Source of the DNA: RGIG9115 sp045649825
Lineage (GTDB): Bacteria > Bacillota > Clostridia > UBA1381
Assembly: GCA_045649825.1 (NCBI GenBank)
Contig: JAZRQO010000023.1
Location: 1 to 64,000 of the forward strand
Length of the DNA stretch: 64,000 nt
Direction: 5' to 3'
Shown here: in pieces, positions 1 through 8,457 of the stretch
Layout: each line of letters starts with the position of its first letter
How positions within the stretch are numbered: the first letter of the stretch is position 1
Notes under the pieces: model-generated
Databases searched by the model: none
Told to the model about the DNA's origin: nothing
Seen by the model: only the letters and a program-made list of their open reading frames with translations
Made by a program: the position numbers and the translations under genes

Positions 1-174
1 ACCGCGTCCGGTGGACGAAGAAGGGAGGGTGAGGATGCGCTGCGGTCGATAGATAACGAGGGAGTATTGCTCCCGAAGATATATATCGGGGAACCGCAAG
101 CCGGCTGTTGGTTCAAGCCCAACTGCGAGAGCCAGAAAAAAGACAGATTTCGACAAAGAAATCTGTCTTTTTTT
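1..174 (+). ncRNA. 3' part of a structured RNA ending in a T-arm-like hairpin and terminator
   Basis: The window opens inside what looks like a structured RNA. Visible helices are TGCGGT/ACCGCA enclosing a GGGAG-tattg-CTCCC hairpin. These are followed by a tRNA-like T-arm (GTTGG stem, loop TTCAAGC, CCAAC) and the tail TGCGAGAGCCA. A strong intrinsic terminator follows (stem AGACAGATTTC/GAAATCTGTCT, then T7). No 5' acceptor strand complementary to the tail and no cloverleaf is present in the window, so this is not an ordinary tRNA; tmRNA and RNase P 3' ends do not match either. I cannot name the class. A Clostridia ncRNA family such as raiA is a guess that an Rfam scan would settle. Confidence 0.5.
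141..174 (+). terminator. Intrinsic terminator of the 5' structured RNA
   Basis: An 11-bp perfect stem (141-151 with 158-168), loop GACAAA, followed by a run of T. Confidence 0.85.
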
Positions 175-175
175 C

Positions 176-350
176 AGCTAAATTCGCCTGAAGGCGAGCT
201 AAATGTGCTAATGCACGCTAAATTACTTCGTAGCTAAATTGACCTTCGGTCAGATTTGGCGAATTTAATTTAGCTACTCCGAAGGCGTTATTTAGCTATT
301 GCGGAGCAATAATTTCGCTTTGCACGAATGTGCAAAATTTAGCTTAAATG
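176..350. repeat. Array of small hairpins separated by GCTAAAT
   Basis: Between two terminators lies a stretch with no gene. It is built of mini-hairpins (TTCGCC/GGCGA, GTGC/GCAC, GACC-ttcg-GGTC and others). They are separated by four copies of GCTAAAT, then three inverted copies ATTTAGC, making one large imperfect palindrome centred near 250. It resembles a non-coding palindromic repeat or MITE-like element rather than a gene. Confidence 0.55.
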
Positions 351-381
351 ACTTGCATCTAAACCGTTCGGCTCTTTCAAA

Positions 382-410
382 AAGAGAACACCTAGAGGTG
401 TTCTTTTTTT
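382..410 (+). terminator. Intrinsic terminator-like hairpin
   Basis: GAACACC / GGTGTTC stem followed by seven T. There is no gene directly upstream, so it may close a longer RNA or belong to the repeat region. Confidence 0.6.
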
Positions 411-430
411 GGCTCTGTCAGTAGTATATG

Positions 431-475
431 TGTATTGGTGACGTGCCACTTTTTGCACATTTTAACATAAGAATT
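431..475. repeat. GACGTGCC repeat, copy 1
   Basis: TGTGTATTG, then GACGTGCC, then TTTTTGC-A-rich sequence. It is closely related to 1098-1141 and, in its core, to 20711-20742. Non-coding. Confidence 0.45.
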
Positions 476-484
476 ATTGTTAAA

Positions 485-521
485 AAAAGAATGGCACTTA
501 TCAAGTAAGTGCTATTCTTTT
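485..521 (-). terminator. Terminator after the XRE gene
   Basis: Stem AAAAGAATgGCACTTA / TAAGTGCtATTCTTTT with a CAAG loop, overlapping the stop codon of the minus-strand XRE gene. The minus strand continues into T. Confidence 0.7.
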
Positions 522-715
522 TCAAATTTAATTATATCTTCAATTTTACAATCTAAAGCAATGCAGATTTTATTTAGTACAAAGCTATCATATCTGATAA
601 CCTTGTTTTTGTAGTAATTATCAATTATATGATAACGAATACCTGTACGCTTTGATAATTCATATCTTGAAATATTATAGTTCTTTAGTGCAGTATCAAG
701 AGTAATTTTTATCAT
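512..715 (-). CDS. Small XRE/Cro-type HTH transcriptional regulator
   Basis: A 67-aa stand-alone DNA-binding protein of the Cro/C1 (YozG-like) type. The helix-turn-helix spans roughly residues 13-36 (ISRYELSKRTGIRYHIIDNYY), with the usual LNKICIALDCKIEDI ending. GAGGTG sits just upstream of the ATG. It is divergent from the zinc-ribbon membrane protein at 816, with overlapping promoters and a long palindrome between them. It therefore probably represses itself and its neighbour. The target and the inducer are unknown. Confidence 0.85.
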   Translation of the reverse strand: MIKITLDTALKNYNISRYELSKRTGIRYHIIDNYYKNKVIRYDSFVLNKICIALDCKIEDIIKFEKE

Positions 716-733
716 AAACTCACCTCTGAATAT

Positions 734-798
734 ATTTTAATGAATATATATCCTATTGACAATTCCTATAAAAAGGTATATACTTATATAAGTATATA
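734..798. promoter_or_regulatory. Overlapping divergent promoters with a 22-bp perfect palindrome
   Basis: Plus-strand promoter for the gene at 816: TTGACA (756-761), 17 bp, TATACT (779-784). Minus-strand promoter for the XRE gene: TTGTCA (757-762), 17 bp, TAAAAT (734-739). A perfect 22-bp AT-rich palindrome (777-798) covers the plus-strand -10 and is the obvious operator candidate. Confidence 0.75.
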
Positions 799-815
799 AA
801 AGAAAGGGCGATATT

Positions 816-1073
816 ATGGCTGAGTTTTGTTTGGATTGTTGGAATAAAATGAATGGAACCAGGCACAGTAAAAGAAAATATGTTTTATCAAAAGATTTGG
901 ATTTGTGTGAGGGATGTGGAGAATATAAACACGTAGTTATTATGGAACGTACCGTATACAATATGCATAATCCGGGATATATATGTTGGCCGTTTGAAAT
1001 AGTTTTGTGTATTTTATGTTTTATATGGGAACTCTTAAAGCTTCCCTATGTTATATTTAAAAACAGAAAATGA
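816..1073 (+). CDS. Small zinc-ribbon protein with C-terminal membrane segment
   Basis: 85 aa. CxxC pairs at residues 5-8 and 31-34 could bind one zinc ion. Residues about 58-80 form a hydrophobic, probably membrane-spanning, helix (EIVLCILCFIWELLKLPYVIF). AAAGGG lies before the ATG. It is divergent from and presumably controlled by the XRE regulator at 512-715. No enzymatic motif is visible. It reads as an orphan two-gene regulatory module of unknown role, possibly a remnant of a mobile element. Confidence 0.7.
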   Translation: MAEFCLDCWNKMNGTRHSKRKYVLSKDLDLCEGCGEYKHVVIMERTVYNMHNPGYICWPFEIVLCILCFIWELLKLPYVIFKNRK

Positions 1074-1097
1074 AAAAATAAGCGGGGTTAAGATTTT

Positions 1098-1141
1098 TGT
1101 GTATTGAGGACGTGCCTGTTTTTGCAACTTTTAATACACAA
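1098..1141. repeat. GACGTGCC repeat, copy 2, with terminal inverted repeats
   Basis: A perfect 9-bp inverted repeat TTGTGTATT / AATACACAA encloses GGACGTGCCTGTTTTTGC. Compare copy 1 (431-475) and copy 3 (20711-20742). Confidence 0.5.
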
Positions 1142-1157
1142 ATTATCTATTACAAAT

Positions 1158-1187
1158 AATGGGGCTGAATTTATACAGCCCCATTTT
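1158..1187. terminator. Bidirectional terminator
   Basis: Stem AATGGGGCTG / CAGCCCCATT with T on the plus strand. It separates the gene at 816 from the convergent membrane protein at 1191. Confidence 0.7.
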
Positions 1188-1190
1188 GTT

Positions 1191-1589
1191 TTAGTCGTCA
1201 CATCCTGCTTCGCAGTTTACTAGGCAGGCGGTTGTTGTAAATATGAGAGAGAAAAAGGCAAGAAGCAGTCCTGTTATAATAGCTCCAATTATACTGGTAG
1301 CAGCAAAGCTGATAGCCAGAAGAACTACAGCCAGGAGTATAGCACCCAGGATGCCTGCAAGCAAAACGGGCAGTATGGTGCATGCACATCCACGGGTTCC
1401 TCTGCCACGTGTAAAAAGAAGTATAGCCAGATAAACAACTGCTACACCTAATACAACCCACAAGAATGCAGGTGTAACGGTGATAGCTGCAGTAATGGTA
1501 AGAAATGCTGTGATTATACCAATTATCAGACTTGCTACAACAGAGAGTAGTGTACAACTGCTTCTGCAATTACAACCAAAATTCGACAT
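1191..1589 (-). CDS. Cysteine-flanked four-helix membrane protein
   Basis: About 132 aa. The start is the ATG giving MSNFGCNCRSSC, because GGGAGGTG lies immediately upstream; an upstream in-frame GTG belongs to that RBS. Roughly four hydrophobic helices follow. Cysteine-rich ends (GCNCRSSC at the N-terminus, CLVNCEAGC at the C-terminus) and a central RGRGTRGCAC loop are prominent. I do not recognise a characterised family. The paired cysteines suggest disulfides or metal binding, which is inference. Confidence 0.65.
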   Translation of the reverse strand: MSNFGCNCRSSCTLLSVVASLIIGIITAFLTITAAITVTPAFLWVVLGVAVVYLAILLFTRGRGTRGCACTILPVLLAGILGAILLAVVLLAISFAATSIIGAIITGLLLAFFSLIFTTTACLVNCEAGCDD

Positions 1590-1691
1590 TAATATCACCT
1601 CCCATTTTTAGTATATGTGAAAATATTAAAAAGGTGAATAAAAGGCATTTTTTTGTTAAAATACGGGATAATAACAGGAGAGGTGACGTTT

Positions 1692-2990
1692 ATGCAATCT
1701 ATATGGAACGAAAATGTTAAAAAAATAAAATTTCATCCCCTTGACGGCGATATAAAAACAGATGTTCTGATTATTGGCGGCGGAATGTGTGGTGTTTTGT
1801 GTGCATATATGCTGAAAGAGGCAGGTGTGGACTGTGTTTTGGTTGAAGCGGACAGAATATGCTCAGGCATAACAAACGGGACAACTGCAAAAATCACTTT
1901 CCAGCATGGGCTTATATATGATAAGATAATAAAAAAGTATGGCACCCACAGAGCAACACAGTATTTTGAAAGTCAGAAAAAAGCTCTTGGAAAATACAAA
2001 ACCCTTGCCGAAAACTTGGATTGTGATTTCAGGGAATGTAATTCCTTTGTATATTCTTTGACCGACCAGGCAGTGATTGAAAAAGAAGTTCAGGCAATGA
2101 ATAAAATCGGCTGCAAGGCAGAGTTTTCACAAACTACGGAATTACCTTTTTCCGTTGCAGGTGCAGTTAAGGTGAGCAATCAGGCAAATTTTAATCCTTT
2201 AAAGTTTGCCTATGCTATCTCAAAGGATTTAAATATATATGAAAACACAAAAGTCCTTGAACTTAAGGCGCATATGGCTGTTACAAACCGAGGTACGATA
2301 ACTGCTTCAAAAATCATTGTGGCAACTCACTTTCCCTTTATTAACAAGCACGGTGGATATTTTATAAAAATGTATCAGCACAGGTCTTATGTTATAGGTC
2401 TTGAAAATGCTGAGGCAGTTAATGATATGTATGTTGATGAAGCTAATGACGGACTTTCTTTCAGAAGCTATGGGGATATTCTGCTCCTGGGTGGCGGAAG
2501 TCACCGCACGGGCGGCAACGGCGGAAACTGGGCAGAGCTTGAAAGAGTGTCGGAAAAATATTACCCTGATGCATCAGAGGTCTGCAGATGGGCAACTCAG
2601 GATTGCATGACGCTTGATTCAATGCCCTACATCGGACAATATTCAAAGTCAACCCAGGGTTTATATGTTGCAACGGGCTTTAATAAGTGGGGGATGACAT
2701 CTTCTATGGTTTCTGCTATGATACTGACGGATTTGGTGCAGGGTAGAAAGAACGAATATGCAGACGTGTATTCTCCTTCAAGAACAGTTTTACATCCCCA
2801 ACTTGCAGTAAACGTATTTGAATCGGTAAAAGGACTGATTACTCCCACAACACCAAGATGTCCGCATATGGGCTGCGCTCTTAAATACAACAAGCAGGAA
2901 CATTCCTGCGACTGCCCCTGCCACGGCTCAAGATTTGATGAGGGAGGAAACCTTATTAATAACCCTGCAACAGATGATAAATCAATGTAA
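1692..2990 (+). CDS. FAD-dependent oxidoreductase with C-terminal Rieske [2Fe-2S] domain
   Basis: 432 aa starting at the ATG behind AGGAGAGGTGA; the longer frame from 1653 has no RBS. The N-terminal dinucleotide-binding fold DVLIIGGGMCGVLCAYMLKEAG is followed by a DadA/glycine-oxidase-like FAD domain. A C-terminal Rieske motif carries CPHMGC and CPCHGSRFD, supplying two Cys and two His cluster ligands. The layout matches YhfW-like proteins of Firmicutes, which are thought to pass electrons from an amine-type substrate to the Fe-S cluster. The substrate is unknown. The Rieske tail is short, ending soon after NNPAT. Confidence 0.85.
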   Translation: MQSIWNENVKKIKFHPLDGDIKTDVLIIGGGMCGVLCAYMLKEAGVDCVLVEADRICSGITNGTTAKITFQHGLIYDKIIKKYGTHRATQYFESQKKALGKYKTLAENLDCDFRECNSFVYSLTDQAVIEKEVQAMNKIGCKAEFSQTTELPFSVAGAVKVSNQANFNPLKFAYAISKDLNIYENTKVLELKAHMAVTNRGTITASKIIVATHFPFINKHGGYFIKMYQHRSYVIGLENAEAVNDMYVDEANDGLSFRSYGDILLLGGGSHRTGGNGGNWAELERVSEKYYPDASEVCRWATQDCMTLDSMPYIGQYSKSTQGLYVATGFNKWGMTSSMVSAMILTDLVQGRKNEYADVYSPSRTVLHPQLAVNVFESVKGLITPTTPRCPHMGCALKYNKQEHSCDCPCHGSRFDEGGNLINNPATDDKSM

Positions 2991-3091
2991 ATATGGTATT
3001 TAGTTTTTAGAAGATAAATAATTAAATTTTCTGAAAGATTGGCTTCTTTAATGCATTTTCCCGTAATAAAATACAAAATTTACCAAAATCC

Positions 3092-3120
3092 TTGACTTTT
3101 ATAATTTGAAACACTATAAT
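3092..3120 (+). promoter_or_regulatory. Sigma-A promoter of the Hint-domain secreted protein
   Basis: TTGACT (3092-3097), 17 bp, TATAAT (3115-3120). The 5' UTR is about 55 nt. Confidence 0.75.
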
Positions 3121-3182
3121 ATAATTGGTATTTATGGATTATTTTTCCTTTGATATCATTATTTGCAAAAAGGAGTGCTGTT

Positions 3183-6100
3183 ATGAAAAGAAGAGTTTTG
3201 GCATTATTGTTCTGCATTGTAATGACTGTTGGAGTTTATACGCCGACTTTTGCATCTGTCAAATTCTACAATGCAGCTGATGGTTTCCGTCTTACGGAAA
3301 TTACGAATGAAGATGAAGTCTATGCAGTATTTGACGCAGAAGAAACTTTAGCTGAAAATAGTAATATTTTGGTTGCAAAAAGCGCGGATAACCGTTTAAC
3401 GGGTGTTGACTTTCTGGAAGTTGATGAAGTTTCTGAAAACCAAATAAAAACTTTGCCGTTTACGGTTTCAGCTGCGGACCGTTTGGAGCTTCTTGCTTTA
3501 GAAAGCCTTGATTCTGTAAAACCATTATTAACAGGTGAAAGGGTTATCTTCAGAAGAAAAGATACTTTGGAGAAATCGAATTTCAAAGTAAAGCTTCCCA
3601 ATACTGATAAATATTTGTATCGCGTGGGCAATAAAAATGCTGTAAGCCTTGGCAGCTTATTTGAGGCAGTAGAGGGAGCATTAATCAAATCCGAAAATGT
3701 ACAGGCAGATGTGTGCAGCTTTTACGGACCGAGAGAGGTTAAAGGAACAATAACATATAATAAGTTGGATTGGACTAAGAGTGAAATTCAATTTGAGGGA
3801 ACAGGTCTTGTAAAAGTTGTTATCAGAGACAAAAAAGAACAGTTGGAAACAGGGGTTTATCTGGAAGTTGTTGAAGCTAAAAATATCACATCTGCCGTTG
3901 GTTCAAAAGGTACAGATGTTGTTTTGTTAAACAATGTTAAGGTATACGATAATAGTATGGCAAGCTATACTGATTGTACAGTCTATGGAAATGGATTTAC
4001 ATTTGATGTTCGTGGCGGTATGAATCAATATAATTCTAAGCAGGGACACGGAATTATAATTATAAAATCAGCCACACTGGATAATCTTGTTGTACTTGGT
4101 GATGTGTATGATACATATGGTGCATATACAGACCAGAAAGACTATACGTCAGCAATTGATGCAGAGAATAGTACACTTCAGAATTGTCATATTTCCAATT
4201 GTTCTGCTCCTGTTCGCGGAAATGGTGTAACGATTAAGAATACAACACTTTACGGCGGAACGGTTGCTAACCTTATTCTTTCAGGCGGTGTAAATACGTT
4301 AGAAGATGTTACTACTGTCAATTATAATGATGGCAGAGGTGTTCTTGGATTTGGAATAGTTATTTCTGACGGTGCAAATGAAAATGTAAAGCTTATTTTA
4401 AATGGGCAATTGAAGCAGCATAATTTCGTGTGTGCAGATGATTCAGTTTGTGTTCCTGATCAAACTGCTAAAAAGCTTTTTAATGCAATGTTTGATAGTG
4501 CGTATAACGAATATCATTTCAATTCAAATGGCAAAATATATGTTAATCCCGGTATTCTTTCAATGGTTTCTACTTTTGACAAATTCGATATTACAAATAA
4601 TACAGGCAACAGTTATGACGGTATAGAGGTTTCGTATAATACAGGCTTAGGTACTGCAAAGGGATATCTTTATTCATTGCCTGCAAGGGATAACAATTTG
4701 GTAAACAATGAATATAATGCAGCAAATGATAGTCATAAATCAAATAAGCAGGCAGATTATTTGCCTATATTTGATTTTAGTTTAGGTAATCAGGCCATTA
4801 GCAATGACGGTGCTGATGATACAAGGTATCTTACAGAAAATATAAATGGTGTGGAAGCACTTTATCAGAACAATGAATCTCCTGTTACACTCGACCTTAC
4901 AAAGCTGGCAATGGTGTGTAAGTATAATGGTGTTAATTATCCTGTGAATGTATCATACAAAGATGCAGTGGGTAACGTGATTGGAACAAATACCACGGTA
5001 AGTCTTACGTCGAGCGGTACATTGGAATTTACTGTTACGGATAATGTATTTTATGACAAGAACGGGGAACAAATGGAGAAGAACTTGCTAAGAACTTATA
5101 TAATACCTCTCACGGTTTCTGTAAAGCAGGCAGCAGTTAAGAATGCAACGGTGACAATCAAAAATTCAAGCATTACAGGAAAATATACTAAAGCAGGAAC
5201 CTTTGATGATTCTCAATACCTTAGTTTTAATCCGTTGGATGCTGTTAAGGTAACAGATTATGATGTAAGCGGTACAGGAACTACTGTTGATTTGGCAAAG
5301 AATATCAAAAGTACAGAAGTTAAGTATGTAAATACTTCAAACGGTGCATGGGGTGGAGCAACTATAACTATGACTTATACGGATGGTCGTATTCTTACAA
5401 TAGTTCTTGGTTCAACATCTATTAATTCCCCTGGTGCGTCTAATGGCGGCAAAACAATAACTGTTACAAATGGAGCGGTTAAATCTGATGGTAAAGTTGC
5501 AAAAAGCTCAGCTACGGGTGGTACATGGCCCATTATAAGCTATTCGTTCAAAGGTAATAACGGGTCTACTGTTACAACAAATCAAACTGTTAATGTTGAT
5601 TTCTCTAATGTTAACAGTGGTTCGGGAGGCGAGTGCATAACCCCCGACACGCTTATTACTCTTGCGGACGGCAGGCAGGTTCGGGTGGATTCCCTTAAGG
5701 GTGATGAAAAGCTTCTTATCTGGAATATGGAAACAGGCTCTTTAGACAGTGCTCCCATTATGTTTGTTGATAGCGATGCAGAAGCTGAGTCGGAAATAAT
5801 ACACCTTTATTTCTCAGACGGAACAGACGTTAAGGTTATTTATGAACACGGATTCTGGGACTATGAATTGAACAGATATGTTTATCTTGACAGAAACGCA
5901 AAAGAATATATCGGACACCGCTTTGCTAAGCAAAGCGGTAGAGAGCTAAAGAAGGTTGCGCTCACAGATGTAGTTATTGAAAAGGAATTAACCACTGCCT
6001 GGAGCCCTGTGACGGAGAAGCACCTTTGTTACTTTGTAAACGGAATGCTCTCAATGCCCGGTGGCGTTGGCGGACTGTTTAATATCTTTGATGTTGTGCC

Positions 6101-6314
6101 TGAAGCGATGCATTACGACTTTAAAGCAATAGAAAGCGACATACAAAAATATGGATTGTTTACGTATGACGAGCTTAACTCCATTGCACCTCTTTCAAAG
6201 GATATGTTTGAACAGGCAGGCGGTGCATACTTAAAGATTTCCATAGGTAAAGGAAATCTCACAATGGATGAACTTGTTTGTATGATAAATAGGTACAGCA
6301 AGTTTTTCAACTGA
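3183..6314 (+). CDS. Large secreted protein with C-terminal Hint (hedgehog/intein) domain
   Basis: 1043 aa from the ATG behind AAAGGAG. A signal peptide (KRRVLALLFCIVMTVGVYTPTFAS) is followed by about 790 residues rich in Asn/Thr/Gly beta strands. Residues about 200-430 look like a right-handed beta-helix. The last ~225 residues, after Gly-Gly-Glu, begin with Cys818 in CITPDTLITLADG, a textbook intein/hedgehog block A. A His in the block-B position follows (VIYEHGFWD). The terminal intein His-Asn is absent; CYFVNGMLSMPGG stands there instead, as in hedgehog-type Hint domains that do not splice. Autocleavage before Cys818 with release or attachment of the N-terminal part is therefore plausible. 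Extracellular location is predicted from the signal peptide; no cell-wall anchor is visible. Confidence 0.75.
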   Translation: MKRRVLALLFCIVMTVGVYTPTFASVKFYNAADGFRLTEITNEDEVYAVFDAEETLAENSNILVAKSADNRLTGVDFLEVDEVSENQIKTLPFTVSAADRLELLALESLDSVKPLLTGERVIFRRKDTLEKSNFKVKLPNTDKYLYRVGNKNAVSLGSLFEAVEGALIKSENVQADVCSFYGPREVKGTITYNKLDWTKSEIQFEGTGLVKVVIRDKKEQLETGVYLEVVEAKNITSAVGSKGTDVVLLNNVKVYDNSMASYTDCTVYGNGFTFDVRGGMNQYNSKQGHGIIIIKSATLDNLVVLGDVYDTYGAYTDQKDYTSAIDAENSTLQNCHISNCSAPVRGNGVTIKNTTLYGGTVANLILSGGVNTLEDVTTVNYNDGRGVLGFGIVISDGANENVKLILNGQLKQHNFVCADDSVCVPDQTAKKLFNAMFDSAYNEYHFNSNGKIYVNPGILSMVSTFDKFDITNNTGNSYDGIEVSYNTGLGTAKGYLYSLPARDNNLVNNEYNAANDSHKSNKQADYLPIFDFSLGNQAISNDGADDTRYLTENINGVEALYQNNESPVTLDLTKLAMVCKYNGVNYPVNVSYKDAVGNVIGTNTTVSLTSSGTLEFTVTDNVFYDKNGEQMEKNLLRTYIIPLTVSVKQAAVKNATVTIKNSSITGKYTKAGTFDDSQYLSFNPLDAVKVTDYDVSGTGTTVDLAKNIKSTEVKYVNTSNGAWGGATITMTYTDGRILTIVLGSTSINSPGASNGGKTITVTNGAVKSDGKVAKSSATGGTWPIISYSFKGNNGSTVTTNQTVNVDFSNVNSGSGGECITPDTLITLADGRQVRVDSLKGDEKLLIWNMETGSLDSAPIMFVDSDAEAESEIIHLYFSDGTDVKVIYEHGFWDYELNRYVYLDRNAKEYIGHRFAKQSGRELKKVALTDVVIEKELTTAWSPVTEKHLCYFVNGMLSMPGGVGGLFNIFDVVPEAMHYDFKAIESDIQKYGLFTYDELNSIAPLSKDMFEQAGGAYLKISIGKGNLTMDELVCMINRYSKFFN

Positions 6315-6329
6315 TTATTGGTTAAATAA

Positions 6330-6366
6330 AAAAATGTAGCTATTGGCAGGATAGCTACATTTTTTA
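6330..6366. terminator. Bidirectional terminator
   Basis: 14-bp stem AAAAATGTAGCTAT / ATAGCTACATTTTT between the Hint protein and convergent upp. Confidence 0.85.
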
Positions 6367-6369
6367 ATA

Positions 6370-6999
6370 TTATTTTGTTCCGAAAATTCTGTCACCTGCG
6401 TCGCCGAGACCGGGGACTATATAGCATTTTTCATTCAGACCTTCGTCTACGTTTGCACAGTAGATTTCAACATCGGGATGAGCCTTGGACAGAGCTTCAA
6501 TTCCTTCCGGTGCGGCAATCATACAAAGGAACTTTATCTGCTTACCGCCGTAGGATTTAATCTGACCTATTGCATCTATTGCAGAACCGCCTGTTGCAAG
6601 CATTGGGTCAACCACAACAATAAGACGTTTGTCAATGTCGGGGGGAAGCTTACAGTAGTATTCGTGGGGCTGCATTGTTTCTTCGTCACGGTACATTCCA
6701 ATATGCCCTACCTTGGCAGTGGGAACAAGATTAAGAAGCCCGTTTACCATTCCAAGTCCTGCACGGAGAATGGGAACAACGGCAAGGTCCTTGCCCGTAA
6801 TCATTTTCTGAACAGTTTTCTGAATGGGAGTTTCTATTTCCACATCCTCAAGGGGAAGGTCGCGAAGTGCCTCAAAGCACATAAGCATTGTGATTTCCTC
6901 TACAAGCTCGCGGAATTCCTTGTTTGTGGTGGCAGTCTGACGAAGTATAGTTGTTTTATGCTGAATAAGGGGGTGGTCAAAAATTACTACGTTATTCAT
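6370..6999 (-). CDS. upp: Uracil phosphoribosyltransferase
   Basis: 209 aa, the full family length. Converts uracil plus PRPP to UMP (pyrimidine salvage, cytoplasm). The PRPP loop is VVVDPMLATGGSAIDA, the flexible loop is PILRAGLGMV, and the C-terminal uracil-binding region is YIVPGLGDAGDRIFGT. It lies 13 bp downstream of the uracil permease in the same orientation, so uptake and salvage form one operon. Confidence 0.97.
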   Translation of the reverse strand: MNNVVIFDHPLIQHKTTILRQTATTNKEFRELVEEITMLMCFEALRDLPLEDVEIETPIQKTVQKMITGKDLAVVPILRAGLGMVNGLLNLVPTAKVGHIGMYRDEETMQPHEYYCKLPPDIDKRLIVVVDPMLATGGSAIDAIGQIKSYGGKQIKFLCMIAAPEGIEALSKAHPDVEIYCANVDEGLNEKCYIVPGLGDAGDRIFGTK

Positions 7000-7012
7000 A
7001 TTATCTCCTTTA

Positions 7013-8356
7013 TTATTCGCGGTCGGGTGCTTTTGATACTATAAGGTTTACTATAATACCAAATATAAGAGCACATGCAATAGCCGTAAGCTTGATAGCG
7101 CCAATCTGAAGAGCCATACCGCCAATACCTGTAATAAGGATTACAGATGCAACAAAGAGGTTCTTGTTGTTGTTAAGATCAACATTCTGGAGCATCTTAA
7201 GACCGGAAACAGCTATGAAGCCGTAAAGTGTTATACAAACACCGCCCATAACGCAGGCAGGAATAGTAGCCAGGAATGTTACAAATGGTGCTATGAATGA
7301 AGCAATGATTGCTACAATAGCTGTTGTAAAAATTGTAACGATTGAAGCGTTCTTTGTAATAGCTACGCAACCAACTGATTCGCCGTATGTTGTGTTGGGG
7401 CAGCCACCGAACAATGCGCCTACAAAAGAGCCGATACCGTCACCAAGAAGAGTTCTGTGAAGACCGGGTTCTTCAAGAAGGTCTTTTTCTATAATGGAAG
7501 AAAGGTTTTTGTGGTCTGCGATATGCTCTGCAAAAACAACGAATGCAACGGGAGTGTATGCAACTGCGATTGTTGCTATATACTGAGCGTTAATTTCTCC
7601 CATACCCTTAAAGGCTTTAAGGAATGTGAAGTCGGGATACCACTGCATATTGCCGAATACGTTAAAGTCAATAACCAAAAGTGCTTCGTTGCCTGTTTTT
7701 ATACCGATGAGGGTAAAGATTGTAGCAACTAAGTAACCTGCAAGAATACCTATTATAAAGGGAATAAGTCTTAATGTGTTTTTACCGTATACTGAACAAA
7801 GAACAACAACGAGAATTGTTACAAGGCCGCAAATTAAGCCTACCCATCCATGTGTTCCCATAACATAAACAGCATTTGCAGCATCGAACTCAGCGAATTT
7901 CAAAAGGTCGCCAACTGCATTTCCTGCAAGTGAAAGACCGATGATTGCAACTGTAGGACCGATTACAACAGCGGGCATAAGCTTGCTTATCCAGTTAACT
8001 CCTGCAAGTTTAACGATAATCGCAAGAATTACATAAACAAGAGCTGCGAAAGCTGCACCGATGAGCAGTCCCATATAACCTGCTTCAACGGAAGCCGCAC
8101 CTGCAAAGGCTGCAAACATAGAGCCGATAAAGGCAAAGGATGAACCAAGGAAAACAGGGCTTTTGAACTTAGTGAAAAGAAGATAGATGATAGTACCTGC
8201 ACCTGCACCGAAAAGTGCCGCAGACTGTGACATACCGTTTCCGATTATTGATGGAACGGCGATTGTTGCAGCCAGAATTGCAAGCAATTGCTGGAATGCA
8301 AAGATAAGAACTTGCCCGAATTTGGGTTTGTCGTTTACGTCGTAGATTAATTTCAT
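7013..8356 (-). CDS. uraA: Uracil permease (nucleobase:cation symporter-2 family)
   Basis: 447 aa with about 14 hydrophobic segments. NCS2 signatures are present, including GCPNTTYGESVG and the FAEHIADHKNL segment with conserved Glu/His. Imports uracil with protons. It is the first gene of the uraA-upp operon, transcribed from the promoter at 8405-8433. No PyrR-binding leader with terminator is visible in the short upstream region. Confidence 0.95.
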   Translation of the reverse strand: MKLIYDVNDKPKFGQVLIFAFQQLLAILAATIAVPSIIGNGMSQSAALFGAGAGTIIYLLFTKFKSPVFLGSSFAFIGSMFAAFAGAASVEAGYMGLLIGAAFAALVYVILAIIVKLAGVNWISKLMPAVVIGPTVAIIGLSLAGNAVGDLLKFAEFDAANAVYVMGTHGWVGLICGLVTILVVVLCSVYGKNTLRLIPFIIGILAGYLVATIFTLIGIKTGNEALLVIDFNVFGNMQWYPDFTFLKAFKGMGEINAQYIATIAVAYTPVAFVVFAEHIADHKNLSSIIEKDLLEEPGLHRTLLGDGIGSFVGALFGGCPNTTYGESVGCVAITKNASIVTIFTTAIVAIIASFIAPFVTFLATIPACVMGGVCITLYGFIAVSGLKMLQNVDLNNNKNLFVASVILITGIGGMALQIGAIKLTAIACALIFGIIVNLIVSKAPDRE

Positions 8357-8404
8357 TTTAATTTCCTCCGTTTTTTTGATATTTATCTACAAATAACTAT
8401 ATAT

Positions 8405-8433
8405 AATATACATAAACTTTTGTTATTTGTCAA
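8405..8433 (-). promoter_or_regulatory. Promoter of uraA-upp
   Basis: Minus strand: TTGACA (8428-8433), 17 bp, TATATT (8405-8410). Confidence 0.75.
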
Positions 8434-8457
8434 TAGTTTTTTTAAGTTTTAAAAGTA

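Noticed and set aside
1..30. Possible T-box (ACCGCG at the very start)
   Set aside because: The GGTGG part would be outside the window and no antiterminator/terminator exchange or regulated gene follows; the 3' T-arm points to a different RNA.
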